Made by a program: the position numbers and the translations under genes | Notes under the pieces: model-generated | The model's input: the letters and a program-made list of their open reading frames with translations, nothing else | The model's database searches: none | Told to the model about the DNA's origin: nothing | In this document: piece by piece, positions 46,501 through 56,129 of the stretch | Numbering within the stretch: the first letter of the stretch is position 1 | Layout: every line of letters starts with the position of its first letter | Source: Crocinitomicaceae bacterium | GTDB lineage: Bacteria; Bacteroidota; Bacteroidia; Flavobacteriales_D; Crocinitomicaceae | Direction of reading: 5' to 3' | DNA: 64,000 nucleotides | NCBI GenBank assembly: GCA_016719925.1 | Contig: JADJYC010000006.1 | Span: 62,001-126,000 of the forward strand

Positions 46501-47664
46501 ATGAAACTTATTATTTCAGTTATATTTTATGTATTTGGTTTTTTGATTTTTAGTCAGACAAGACTAACTCAAAGTTCCAATTTTAATATCTGGATGAATA
46601 ATTCACAGGCGTGTGTAACCAGCGGACCTGAAACCATTGAAGATAATTCATTTATCCGAATTTTTGATCTGATGGAATATCCGGTTGCTGACACGGCTTT
46701 TTTTATCTGGATTGAAACAGCGATTGATACAACCAGTGGCGGAGCTTATGACATTACAGGAAGAGTTCATCGTATAAGCGGACCAATTTTATTTTCAGAA
46801 TTTGAATTGCTGACTGAAAAAACACATCCGGTTTTTCCTGATTCTTCCAATTACTTTTTAAACATTCCGTTTGACTCCGGTTATGCTTTACCTGCAGATT
46901 CTGTTGTTATGGAATTATTTTCGCCACATAACAGCTCGGTTATTTTCAAACCAGGCAGCAATCCATATCCTGAAACCGGAACTTCATTCATTGCAGCAAA
47001 TGCCTGTGGTCTGACTGAGCCAACACCGTTTGCAGATGTTTCTTATCCTGAAGTAAAATTACTCATGCATTTGTGGATTAATCAGAAACCAATAATGATT
47101 GATGTTTCAAAAAACGGGTTTAAAAACAATACATTTAATTTCAACTATTCTGATTTTGTAACTTCCTATCTTGATTACGATAATGATACGCTGGAGTTGT
47201 TGAGAATTCAGTCATTACCTCTGAACGGATCAATTTACAAATCCGGAATTCCGCTCAATTTGAATGATACATTACTTGCATTTGAATTGGATCAGCTTGA
47301 GTATATTCCAAATATAGATTACAGCGGTTCTGATAATTTTTCATTTATGGTCAGAGACGGATATCACTGGTCAAATCAAATCGCAGATGTGAATTTGACC
47401 ATTTATGACTGGCAGGTGGGAATAACAGAAATAAACAGTCAGACAATAGTTGCTTTTCCCAATCCTTCAAGCGGTCACTTTCAGCTTAGTACAACATGGA
47501 AAACCGGAATTGTTACTCTAATTTCTGCTGATGGTAAAAGAACTATTTTGGTATCTGATTCAAATGGACGGTATGATGTCTCAGGTTTTTCTTCAGGAAT
47601 TTATTTGCTGGAATTAATAAATGAAAATCAGCGGTCATTAATTAAACTTATCATTCAATCATAA
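46501..47664 (+). CDS. T9SS type A cargo protein with cadherin-like module (paralogue 2)
   Basis: 387 residues from the ATG at 46501 (MKLIISVIFYVFGFLIFSQT). Same order of parts as the preceding gene: RIFDLMEYPVADTAFFIWI, a SYLDYDNDTLELLRIQSLP loop, YIPNIDYSGSDNFSFMVRD, and a sorting tail (VAFPNPSSGHFQLS to SLIKLIIQS). The two are diverged tandem duplicates. It ends 4 bases before the caspase gene, so it heads an operon with the caspase-Tudor-knot and OmpA-like genes. Confidence 0.85.
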   Translation: MKLIISVIFYVFGFLIFSQTRLTQSSNFNIWMNNSQACVTSGPETIEDNSFIRIFDLMEYPVADTAFFIWIETAIDTTSGGAYDITGRVHRISGPILFSEFELLTEKTHPVFPDSSNYFLNIPFDSGYALPADSVVMELFSPHNSSVIFKPGSNPYPETGTSFIAANACGLTEPTPFADVSYPEVKLLMHLWINQKPIMIDVSKNGFKNNTFNFNYSDFVTSYLDYDNDTLELLRIQSLPLNGSIYKSGIPLNLNDTLLAFELDQLEYIPNIDYSGSDNFSFMVRDGYHWSNQIADVNLTIYDWQVGITEINSQTIVAFPNPSSGHFQLSTTWKTGIVTLISADGKRTILVSDSNGRYDVSGFSSGIYLLELINENQRSLIKLIIQS

Positions 47665-47668
47665 AAAT

Positions 47669-48925
47669 ATGCGCAGACTAATTTTGTTATCCGTTTTATT
47701 ACTTATTGTTTCCTGTTTATTTGGTCAGAATATTTGCGATCCTGCTAAAACAAGAGTACTCATTACAGGTGTTTTACAATGGCAGGATCCCGGTGTAAAT
47801 TCATTCTCTGATGAAAACAGAAAGGACCAGGAATTGCATGATGTATTTTCGGCTTTAGGAATACCGGACAGTGCAAATTCACTTCTTCTCGATAATCAGG
47901 GCACACTTGAAAAAATGAACCGCCAGTTGAAAAGACAAATGAAGGCCTGTGATTCAGAGTCAACTTTTATCTTTTATTATGCAGGTCACGGAAGCAAAAT
48001 TGACAACTCGTATTATTTCTGTAATTACGATATGGGCAGGGAAGAGTCTTCCATGTTTAATGTGAATACGATTGCTGAATATGCCAAACTTTATTTCAAA
48101 GGCAAACGAATTATTTTGTTGGCAGACTGTTGTTATTCGGGATCTCTGCTGAAAGTCGGTGAAGAAATTTCAAAGTCAGGAATTGAAGTTGTTGTCTTGA
48201 CATCTGCAAGTTCATCCAATATTTCAACCGGAAACTGGACATATACCCAGACACTTCTTGACATGCTTCATGGAAGAGATTTGGGAGATCATAACAAGGA
48301 TGGTAAAATTTCTCTCGCTGAGTGTTCTGACGAAGTTCGTGAAGCCATGAAATACAGAGAATATCAATTGTACGGATATGCCGTGTATAATGTAAATGCA
48401 GAAAATGAAATAGTAGGATACTGCAAACAAAACTATCAGGTGTCAGAAAATAAATTGACTGAATCAAACGGGGCATATTGTTATGCGCTGGATCAAAAAG
48501 GTAAATGGAGGGCGGCAAGAATTTTGGGTAAAACCGGAAATTTATTTCGTTGTGAATTTTACAATTATTCTGTTTATGATTATCAGAATCTGAATGCAGC
48601 TTCAGTCAGAACGATTTATTTTCCCGTTTATCAGGTTGGAAAAAAAGTTGAAGTGGAGTGGGAAGGCAAGTACTATCCGGCAGAAATAACAAGTGTTTCA
48701 GACGCTTTTATGTACATTCATTATACCGGGTATGATAAGACATATGATGAGTGGGTCATGTATGATCGTATTAAAACCGGGAACGAAATTTCAAAATCCA
48801 TTGAGTGGGAGGGAACCTGGTATCCTGGAATTGTACTTGAAAAAAATGACACGGCTTGTTTCATCACATATGAAGGATATGATCACACCTGGGATGAATG
48901 GGTTTCGCATGACAGGGTAAAATGA
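47669..48925 (+). CDS. Exported caspase-family protein with C-terminal Tudor-knot/chromo-barrel repeats
   Basis: 418 residues. Signal peptide MRRLILLSVLLLIVSCLFGQ; the IVSC motif would also fit a lipoprotein signal. Residues ~25-240 form a C14 caspase domain: His107 in FIFYYAGHGSKID and Cys155 in LLADCCYSGSL. DHNKDGKISLAE (207-218) is an EF-hand-type loop with Asp/Asn/Asp/Ser/Glu ligands. Two C-terminal repeats, about 327-369 and 377-418, share VEWEGKYYPAEI..YIHYTGYDKTYDEWV and IEWEGTWYPGIV..ITYEGYDHTWDEWV; a diverged third may precede (GKWRAARILG). This is the aromatic-cage pattern of Tudor-knot/chromo-barrel domains. ATGA overlap with the OmpA-like gene. Target and ligand unknown. Confidence 0.9.
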   Translation: MRRLILLSVLLLIVSCLFGQNICDPAKTRVLITGVLQWQDPGVNSFSDENRKDQELHDVFSALGIPDSANSLLLDNQGTLEKMNRQLKRQMKACDSESTFIFYYAGHGSKIDNSYYFCNYDMGREESSMFNVNTIAEYAKLYFKGKRIILLADCCYSGSLLKVGEEISKSGIEVVVLTSASSSNISTGNWTYTQTLLDMLHGRDLGDHNKDGKISLAECSDEVREAMKYREYQLYGYAVYNVNAENEIVGYCKQNYQVSENKLTESNGAYCYALDQKGKWRAARILGKTGNLFRCEFYNYSVYDYQNLNAASVRTIYFPVYQVGKKVEVEWEGKYYPAEITSVSDAFMYIHYTGYDKTYDEWVMYDRIKTGNEISKSIEWEGTWYPGIVLEKNDTACFITYEGYDHTWDEWVSHDRVK

Positions 48926-49663
48926 GACTTGTAGTTGTTTTATTTTTAATTTGTGAATTAAACGTTGGGGCTGTCATCCATATTGATTCTCTTTTTTCTC
49001 TGAGATATTCAAGAACAATAAATGATTCAGTTTTTGTTCAGGGAGACCTTCTTCTGTCACCTGAAATCAGATTTGATTTGGATAACGGATTACGTGTTGA
49101 TGAAGGCGCATCTGAATCCATCCGTCAGCTTGCGCGGTTTTTTACACTTAATCCTTTTCTGATTGTTGAAATTATTTCTCATTCAGATTCCCGTGGAAGT
49201 ACAGACACTAACCAGTCATTAAGTCTGCAGCGATCCAAAAGCATAATCTTTTCTCTGCTTAACTATTTTGAATCAGATACTGTTTTTTCAGAACGCTTTA
49301 CAGCTGTTGGAAAAGGAGAGTCAGATCCAATAATTTCTGAAGGAATAATTAATCAGTACAAAAATGATAAAATTCTGTTTGAACGTTATCATCAGGTGAA
49401 CAGAAGAACAGAAATCAAAGTGACTGGTTTTATCGGAAAAGAATTTTACAAAAACAAACGTGCTTCCAAATCACTGACAGTTTCAGAAACAAGGAATCCG
49501 GCTTCATACAATGATCTGGTGATGATTGCAGACAGATATCTGCTGGAAAGCGATTTGGAAAGCACTTGAATACTATACTTACGCAGCAAATCTTGAACCG
49601 GCTGATCAGAATTATGCCCGTTTACAGCAAAACAAACTGAAAGAAATTCTTGGTCAAAATTAA
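48922..49663 (+). CDS. OmpA-like domain protein with C-terminal TPR-like end (frameshifted)
   Basis: About 246 residues. A signal peptide (MRLVVVLFLICELNVGA) precedes an OmpA C-terminal-type domain (HSDSRGSTDTNQSLSLQRSK, VGKGESDPI) that in the family binds peptidoglycan. The open frame stops at 49569, but removing one T from 49554-49556 continues it as DWKALEYYTYAANLEPADQN to a TAA at 49661-49663. Translationally coupled to the caspase gene, so likely its cell-wall anchor or partner (inference). Overlaps the convergent gene by 4 bases. Confidence 0.78.
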
Positions 49664-50481
49664 CCGTTCAGCCAGTTGATGAACTTACCCCAGATACCTT
49701 TTCGTTTAACTGGTTCAGCCTGTTTTTCATCTGTCGTTCAGCCTGTTTTTTATTTTTCTTGGCGTTCGATACAGCAGGTTTTTCAGTCGCAGTAATTTGT
49801 TGGTAATATTTTACTTTGGATATTTTACGCTGTTCATCCTGTTTGCTGACTTTTAATTTTTCCAGACTGTTTTTACGATTTTCCTTTTGAGTCCGGCTGA
49901 AATGATAAATTCCTTTCTTGTCTTTATAAATCGAGTATCTTTCCTCTTCTTCATCCGGCTTACTCACCTTTCTCTTGCTGTTCTTTTTCCCGCCGCTGCT
50001 TGTTCTTCAATTTTTCTGCTGGTTTATTTTCTGCTGAAATTGTTTCAGATTGCACTGTTTGCTCAGCAGATTCAGAATTATCATTAACTACCGGATCGGC
50101 TTCTTTTTGTTTTTTCTCCGGTAATTCAATTTTACCAACCACTTTTAATCCGTCCAGTTTAATTTTTGGCGCTTTGATCAGTTCAGCATCCGGATCAACA
50201 GGCAGCGGAATGAACGGGTCTTTTTCCGGTTCAGAAACAACTACCGGTTCATGGGTAGCTTCATGATAATGCGGCACTTCTATCGGACTGTGCAAGGTAT
50301 GTGATTGGTGTGATTCAGAAATTATTGATGAACCATATTTCTTTTCAAGGGCATCAACGTGAGCATCCTCCAAACGTGTATTCAGGTCCTGATCAACATC
50401 TGTATTAAATTCAGATTTTATAAAAGATGCTATTTCTGAAGGCTTGATATCTAATTTACGGGAAAGTTGTCCCAGTCTCAT
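49660..50481 (-). CDS. IF-2 N-terminal-like domain protein (two frame changes)
   Basis: About 274 residues after bridging. The N-terminus MRLGQLSRKLDIKPSEIASF resembles the IF-2 N-terminal fold; an ATG nine bases upstream is the alternative start. The middle is acidic and low complexity, the later part is basic and coiled (YYQQITATEKPAVSNAKKNK). Frame changes at about 49971 (extra G) and about 49710 are needed to reach the conserved-looking ending KRKGIWGKFINWLNG with stop at 49660-49662. Function unknown; possibly a nucleic-acid or ribosome-associated protein. Confidence 0.6.
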
Positions 50482-50559
50482 GGTATTCAATTTTGGTTAT
50501 GCAAATATAACCAGAATATTCTCCAATTTAAAAGAGTTGATTTATTGAATATCTTAAAC

Positions 50560-51082
50560 TCATGCTTTGAACCGGCTGTTTTTAAATACGGCCATCAGTT
50601 CTTTGAAATCGAGTTTTCCGTTTACAGATTTTAAATAATCAAAAATCACCCAGCATTTTTCCAATTGTTTGTTTTCTGATTTTGGTTTACTGATAATGTA
50701 AAGTAATGATCGCTGAGTTCCCATGGTGAGCTTATGAAACAGATTACTTCCTTCCGGATCCTGTTCACAAAATTCTTTGAAAAAAATCAGGTGTAGAAAT
50801 ACCATATTCACTTTTATCTTTTGTCAATACAACCTGTACTTCATCAGTATCATTTATTTTCAGTTTTTTACGGTTGGTTTTATTGACAAGAATGTAATGA
50901 AACCCTTCTTTACTGGGCATCAGTGCTGCCTGATAGGTGATCAGTCCGTTAATTGAACAGACAACCCTTTTGTCTTTTCCATCTATGAGTTTTTTTGAAA
51001 TTTTATCAGGCACTTCAACAAAACAATGCCAGCCCAAAGAGCTGTCAACATGAGTTAGTCTTGATTTGAATTTATATTCCAT
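50560..51082 (-). CDS. DUF1905/YdeI-OmdA domain protein (frameshifted)
   Basis: About 174 residues. The N-terminal DUF1905 beta barrel (SRLTHVDSSLGWHCFVEVPD, RVVCSINGL) is followed by the YdeI/OmpD-associated helical part (GTQRSLLYIISKPKSENKQ, FDYLKSVNGKLDFKELM). The frame is broken at the A7 run 50780-50786 (T7 in the gene); six would read TPDFFKEFCEQDPEG. Biochemical role unknown; related proteins were linked to bacteriocin or stress protection. Confidence 0.8.
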
Positions 51083-51135
51083 GAAATCTGAGTGTGAAAA
51101 TAAGAAAATCTTACCTTTAAGAAAAAAACTTTATC

Positions 51136-51525
51136 ATGGATTCAAAGCAACATTTATACTATGCGCTGGGAGCTCTTGCTTACGCAGTTGCCAAGGCTGA
51201 CGGAAAAGTTCAGGTTGAAGAAAAAGAAAAGGTGAGAGAAATTGTTGACAGGGGTTTACAGCATAACATTGATTTCAATTATACAGATATTATTTTTCAG
51301 ATATTGCAGAAAGATAAAATGGGATTCAAAGATGTTTACCAATGGGCTATGCACTCATTTGAAACAGCAAAATATCATTTAACTCCTGAAATAAAAAAAC
51401 AGTTCATTAAGGTTATTGAAGAAGTGGCTGAAGCATTTCCTCCAACTGATCCGAATGAAAAAGCGCTTATTGCCAGATTCGGCCATGACATTGAAAAACT
51501 CAGCGTAAAAACTGCGCACGATTAA
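51136..51525 (+). CDS. TerB-like family protein
   Basis: 129 residues, all helical, with the TerB pattern LGALAYAVAKADGKVQVEEK and later FIKVIEEVAEAFPPTDPNEK. The DGxVxxEE acidic loop may bind metal. TerB-like domains occur in tellurite resistance and membrane-stress systems; no ter genes are nearby, so a general role is likely. Next gene starts 4 bases after its stop. Confidence 0.78.
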   Translation: MDSKQHLYYALGALAYAVAKADGKVQVEEKEKVREIVDRGLQHNIDFNYTDIIFQILQKDKMGFKDVYQWAMHSFETAKYHLTPEIKKQFIKVIEEVAEAFPPTDPNEKALIARFGHDIEKLSVKTAHD

Positions 51526-51529
51526 TTCT

Positions 51530-51766
51530 ATGGAAGCTGATGACAGTCACCGTAAAGTACTGATCAATCTGGTAACAACTAAAATGCCTTTTGGTAAATA
51601 CAAAGGGTATTTTGTCTCAGATCTGCCGGAACATTATCTGGTGTGGTATCATTCAAAAGGATTTCCTGCAGGTAGTTTGGGAATGCTTCTCAACACCATC
51701 TACGAAATCAAATTAAATGGTCTTGAAAAAATTCTTGAACCAATAAAAAGAGAATTCAGAAGATAA
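51530..51766 (+). CDS. DUF3820 family protein
   Basis: 78 residues. Contains the family signature TKMPFGKYKGYFVSDLPEHY, then YHSKGFPAGSLGMLL and EIKLNGLEKILEPI. Small cytosolic protein of unknown function. Cotranscribed with the TerB-like gene. Confidence 0.85.
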   Translation: MEADDSHRKVLINLVTTKMPFGKYKGYFVSDLPEHYLVWYHSKGFPAGSLGMLLNTIYEIKLNGLEKILEPIKREFRR

Positions 51767-51773
51767 AATCTCC

Positions 51774-53267
51774 TTATTGTTTTATGACTGGTAACCGAAC
51801 AAGTTCATTGTTTGAAATAACTGTTACTACGTAATATCCTTTTTTCAGATCAGAGAAATCAGAAATAAACGGTGAAGAATTTGCCTGGCCTGTGAATTGA
51901 ACTGCTCCTTTCATGTCAGCTATTTCAATAATTGCGGTTTCACTTTCAAAATAAATCTGTACAACATCTGTAAATGGGTTTGGAACAATTTTAATTGTAA
52001 TAGAATTCAATTCATCAAAACCAATTCCGGAGATTGTATAACACGATGAAGTATCCACGCATCCGTTTTCAGTAATTTCAACAGCATAATCACCATCTGA
52101 AACAGGAGAATAATTGACATTGGTTTCACCTGTTACTTCAGCCATTGCATTTCCGCAATCAAGCCATTGATAAGTTTGTCCTGTGTTATCAGCAGACAAA
52201 ACAAAACCTGCCTGAGTAACATTCACATCCACTGTCTGAACTGTTAATGTTGTTTCAACAGTACTGTCGCATCCTGTAAGTATACTGACATAAAAATCTG
52301 TATAAACGCCATCGAGTAACTGCCATCCGCCTTCCAGAAAAAGACTATCACCTTCACAAATGGTTTCACTCAGTGTTACAAAATCTCCGGGGGTAAATGA
52401 AAGGTTCCATTCAATCACGCTGTCACAACCTGTAATGGATGTCAGTGTATCATGATAAATTCCGGCAACACTTTGAAATGCCCCTTCAAGAAAAACTGAA
52501 TTTCCGTCACAGGTGATTGTGTCTTTCATAGTCAGATAAACCACATTATTAAAAATTTCTGTCATCACGATACTGTCACAACCGCTCATAGCTAATAGCG
52601 TATCATTGTAAACTCCCGGTATTTTGAGATAATCACCATTGATGAGAATACTGTCATTTACACAAATTGTAAAATCCTGCAAAAAATAAACATTCATGGA
52701 TGCTGAAAAAGTATGAATTCCAAGATCAGTTATATCATTTACAGGTAATACATTCCACTGTGTTGTACACAATGTCCAGTTTGTTGTACCAACAGCAACC
52801 GTTGACATTCTTACGAGAGTAAATTCAGAAGTTGCACCTGCACCAACAACCCAGTTTGTTCCGGGATCAACACCAACTATTCCTATAATATCCAATGTAT
52901 CATTGGTGACATTGTTTTTCAGGATAAACGCGTCATCACCATTAAAATTTAGAACACCGGATGTTTCTTCTGCAATGGCTAGAATTCCCGCACTGGCAGA
53001 TGGATTACATACCACATGTGTTTCACCCGGATTTAAAATTCCGGTCATCGTAAATGTACCGGACACTGTTGAAGCTCCGTTTGTAAATAATTCCAGATTA
53101 TATTCTGAGAGATCAACCGCATAGGGCAGGGGATTGTATATTTCCACAACTTTATTGAAGCTTGAGCCTTCAATATATTCTGAAAAAAACAAGTTAGCCG
53201 GACAACCTTGTTCAAATGAATTTGTTGCTGCAAAAACTAAAAAATAAAAGGGTAGAAATTTTATCAT
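51774..53267 (-). CDS. T9SS type A cargo with lamin-tail domain
   Basis: 497 residues. Signal peptide MIKFLPFYFLVFAATNSFEQ; lamin-tail domain at ~22-160 (LFFSEYIEGSSFNKVVEIYN, NPGETHVVCNP, FNGDDAFILKNN); three repeats with CDSIV motifs (TLLAMSGCDSIVMTEIF, TLTSITGCDSVIEWNLS, ILTGCDSTVETTLTV); and a sorting tail (IVPNPFTDVVQIYF to VRLPVIKQ). Predicted exported surface protein. Role unknown. Confidence 0.87.
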   Translation of the reverse strand: MIKFLPFYFLVFAATNSFEQGCPANLFFSEYIEGSSFNKVVEIYNPLPYAVDLSEYNLELFTNGASTVSGTFTMTGILNPGETHVVCNPSASAGILAIAEETSGVLNFNGDDAFILKNNVTNDTLDIIGIVGVDPGTNWVVGAGATSEFTLVRMSTVAVGTTNWTLCTTQWNVLPVNDITDLGIHTFSASMNVYFLQDFTICVNDSILINGDYLKIPGVYNDTLLAMSGCDSIVMTEIFNNVVYLTMKDTITCDGNSVFLEGAFQSVAGIYHDTLTSITGCDSVIEWNLSFTPGDFVTLSETICEGDSLFLEGGWQLLDGVYTDFYVSILTGCDSTVETTLTVQTVDVNVTQAGFVLSADNTGQTYQWLDCGNAMAEVTGETNVNYSPVSDGDYAVEITENGCVDTSSCYTISGIGFDELNSITIKIVPNPFTDVVQIYFESETAIIEIADMKGAVQFTGQANSSPFISDFSDLKKGYYVVTVISNNELVRLPVIKQ

Positions 53268-53323
53268 AAATCAAATTGTCTTCAAAGTTAGATGTTTCAG
53301 TTATTCTTAAGTGAACTTATTTA

Positions 53324-53749
53324 TCAAGGTTTTATTAATTCGTAACGGGCATTGGTGATCCACATTCTGTTTTGCTGGTTGCGCATTTCTTCTTCAGAAT
53401 GAACAGGAATTCCCTGTGAGACAATTTTCCCGGTATCAAGAAACACCGGATTGTCATTACGCATCATCACATCACCCCAAACGGCAATTTTTTTTCCTTC
53501 AAATTTTGAGTCCCAGCTGGGTAGATTTTCGATCCAGAAAGTTGCTGTTTCAGTCTGAACTACTGCACCGCCTTTTTGATTATATGCAATTCCCTCTATT
53601 GGCATTGTATTTGCAGAATCTTTGAATTGCTGAATCACCACTTGCTTATCTGATGTGTCACGGTTGGCAACAACGGTATTGTTTTCCAGATTTTTTCCTG
53701 AATTGCAGGAGAAAACAAGAATGGATAAAGGAATTAAAATCAATCTCAT
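53324..53749 (-). CDS. Lipoprotein of unknown function
   Basis: 141 residues from the ATG at 53749 (MRLILIPLSILVFSCNSGKN, Cys15). Nine upstream in-frame codons exist but would bury the signal peptide. The mature part ends VWGDVMMRNDNPVFLDTGKI then RMWITNARYELIKP, possibly a small OB-like fold. Lies downstream of DPP7 beyond a terminator. Confidence 0.65.
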   Translation of the reverse strand: MRLILIPLSILVFSCNSGKNLENNTVVANRDTSDKQVVIQQFKDSANTMPIEGIAYNQKGGAVVQTETATFWIENLPSWDSKFEGKKIAVWGDVMMRNDNPVFLDTGKIVSQGIPVHSEEEMRNQQNRMWITNARYELIKP

Positions 53750-53777
53750 AGCCGAAAAATACGAATATATTACCACA

Positions 53778-53808
53778 TAAAAAAAGCGACCCTTGTCCGG
53801 GCCGCTTT
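53778..53808 (-). terminator. Intrinsic terminator of the DPP7 gene
   Basis: Stem aaagcg-a-ccc / ggg-c-cgcttt (53783-53792 and 53799-53808) with one mismatch; the A run at 53779-53785 supplies the U tract on the minus strand. Confidence 0.7.
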
Positions 53809-53828
53809 CTGAAAGTTTTTTAGAATGC

Positions 53829-55978
53829 TTATTTATCTACAATTGTCATCTCATCAATCAGATTTGTAGCGCCTGCATATTTGTCAATCACAAATAATAT
53901 ATAGCGGATGTCACATGAAATAGTTCTCTGAAAATCTTTTCAAAAGCAATGTCTCCGCTCATCGCTTCCCAGTTACCATCAAAGGCACAACCAATCAGCT
54001 GACCTTTTGAATTGATTACCGGACTTCCGGAGTTTCCACCGGTAATGTCATTGTTGGAAATAAAATTGATCCAAAGTGTTCCGTCCTGACCATATCTGCC
54101 GTAATCTTTTTTCTCATACAACTCTTTCAGCCGTGCCGGAATAATAAATTCTTCATTATTCGGATCTTCTTTAGCCATCATACTTTCAATGGTAGTATAA
54201 TAGTCATAGTTTTTATCATGCGCTGAATATTTCTGGATTGTTCCATAAGTCAAACGTAATGTTGAATTTGCGTTCGGGTAGAATTTTTTTTCCGGATACA
54301 TTTCTCTCAGCGCTGCAATAAACAAACGGTTTGCTTTATCTAATTTCAACTGAGCACCGGAAGATTCATTTCCATAAACCAGCTCACCAAAATTTTTACT
54401 CAGTCTGTAAATGGTAGAATATAAAACATCATTTTTTAATGTTTCAAGTGAAGGATTTTCAGCAAAAGCAAGGTATTTATCTTTTTTAGTGAAGACAGAG
54501 TTTGCAAAAGCTTCTTTCACAAAAGCCTGCCAGTTATAATCACCGGTAATTTTTGCGGCAACATCTTTAAACTCCTGCGGATGCTGATCAGCCGGAATTG
54601 CGTCATTGTACATTTGAAGCATTGACATATAGAGTGCGGCTTCTGTATCATAATCGAAATTGGAATAAAATCCCTCTGTATAATTTGCCACTTTTGCCAG
54701 TTCATCTTTCACAATTGCCATATCAGGCTGCTCAGCAGACAAGGCCGCATAAACCTTTCCATGTCTGAGCATAAATCTGCTTAATCCAAGAGATGCAATG
54801 GCTTCAGAATAATATACTTTCAATGTGATGTACTTTTCATGAATTTTATATGCTTCTTCCATGTCTTTAAGTACGTTTCCATATTTTGTTTTTCTGGCTT
54901 CATCCTGAGAAACCCAGCCGGCAAATTCCTGTTCAATTGCCACCTTCTTCATGAAAACATTATTTTTCTTCAATTGTTCCTGCTGGCCAATGAAATATTT
55001 CCAGTAGTTACTTACCTGCGCGTATGTTGAAGCATATTGTAATCTTACAAGATCATTCTGATCCATATGCTCTTTCATGATGGCCAGTTTTTTACCGCGA
55101 ATCTCAACACGTTTTGGCTGGTCTTTATCTAATGCCATCTTTACTCCGTATGAAGTCAGATATCGGTTGGTTGATCCCGGATATCCCATAACCATTGAAA
55201 AATCTCCTTCTTCAATTCCTGCAATGGAAATTGGAAAATAATGTTTGGGTACATAAGGTTGATTGTCCATGGCAAATTTTGCCGGTTTATTGTCTTTACC
55301 TGCGTAAATTCTAAACATTGAAAAATCTCCTGTCTGACGTTCCCACATCCAGTTGTCTGTGTCTCCGCCAAATTTCCCAATTGCTGAAGGAGGTGCACCA
55401 ACCATTCTGATATCTTCAAAAACTTCAACTACAAAAAGATAATATTCATTTCCACCAAAAAAATCTTTTACATAGGCATTGTAATTGGTTCCCTCAACTT
55501 CTTTTTCTGCAATGGCCTGACCAGCTTTTTTAGCCGCCAGCGCACGCTCATCTTCATCCATACCTTCATGCAGTTCTTTCAGAATAAGTTCTGTTACATC
55601 AACCACTTTTACAACAATAGAAGCTGTCAGTCCCGGAATCGGAATTTCTGATTGTAAATCTTTAGCCCAAAAACCATCAGTCAGATAATCATGCTCCGGA
55701 GTTGAACTTTCAGCAATAGCGTCATAACCGCAATGGTGGTTGGTAAGCAGCAAACCTTTTGGTGAAATAATTTCAGCGGTACAAAATCCACCAAAAGAAA
55801 CCACAGCATCTTTCAGTGAAGGTTTGTTTGCATCATAAATCTGTTTTGGTTTTAATTCCAGCCCCAGCCCTTTCATCACCGGGTAATTCTGTTTAATAGT
55901 AAACGGGAGATACATTCCTTCGTCTGCGCGGCCAATCAGCGTAACAAAGGCAATTACAATCAGAAATAATTTTTTCAT
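53829..55978 (-). CDS. S46 family dipeptidyl peptidase, DPP7 type (frameshift near C-terminus)
   Basis: About 716 residues. Signal peptide MKKLFLIVIAFVTLIGRADE. Catalytic His in TNHHCGYDAIAE, catalytic Ser in DITGGNSGSPVINSKG. The segment FDGNWEAMSGDIAFE has Gly at the specificity position that is Arg in DPP11, which predicts DPP7-like removal of dipeptides with hydrophobic penultimate residues. The T4 run at 53937-53940 lacks one base; with it the C-terminus reads FQRTISCDIRYILFVIDKYA and stops at 53829-53831. Periplasmic peptide use, complementing the DPP IV-like enzyme. A TACTTTTG -7-like box lies at 56027-56034. Confidence 0.92.
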
Positions 55979-56129
55979 AGGTTTTTATTCTTTTGATATT
56001 CCGGAAGGGTTTGAAATTCCGGAGTTCAAAAGTAAAGCATTCTCTTTAAAAACCGAGAGATTTTAGACGAGGTTTGGATAAGTGGCGATTATTTATTCTT
56101 ATCCAGCGTTTGGAAGGATAAACGGAGAA

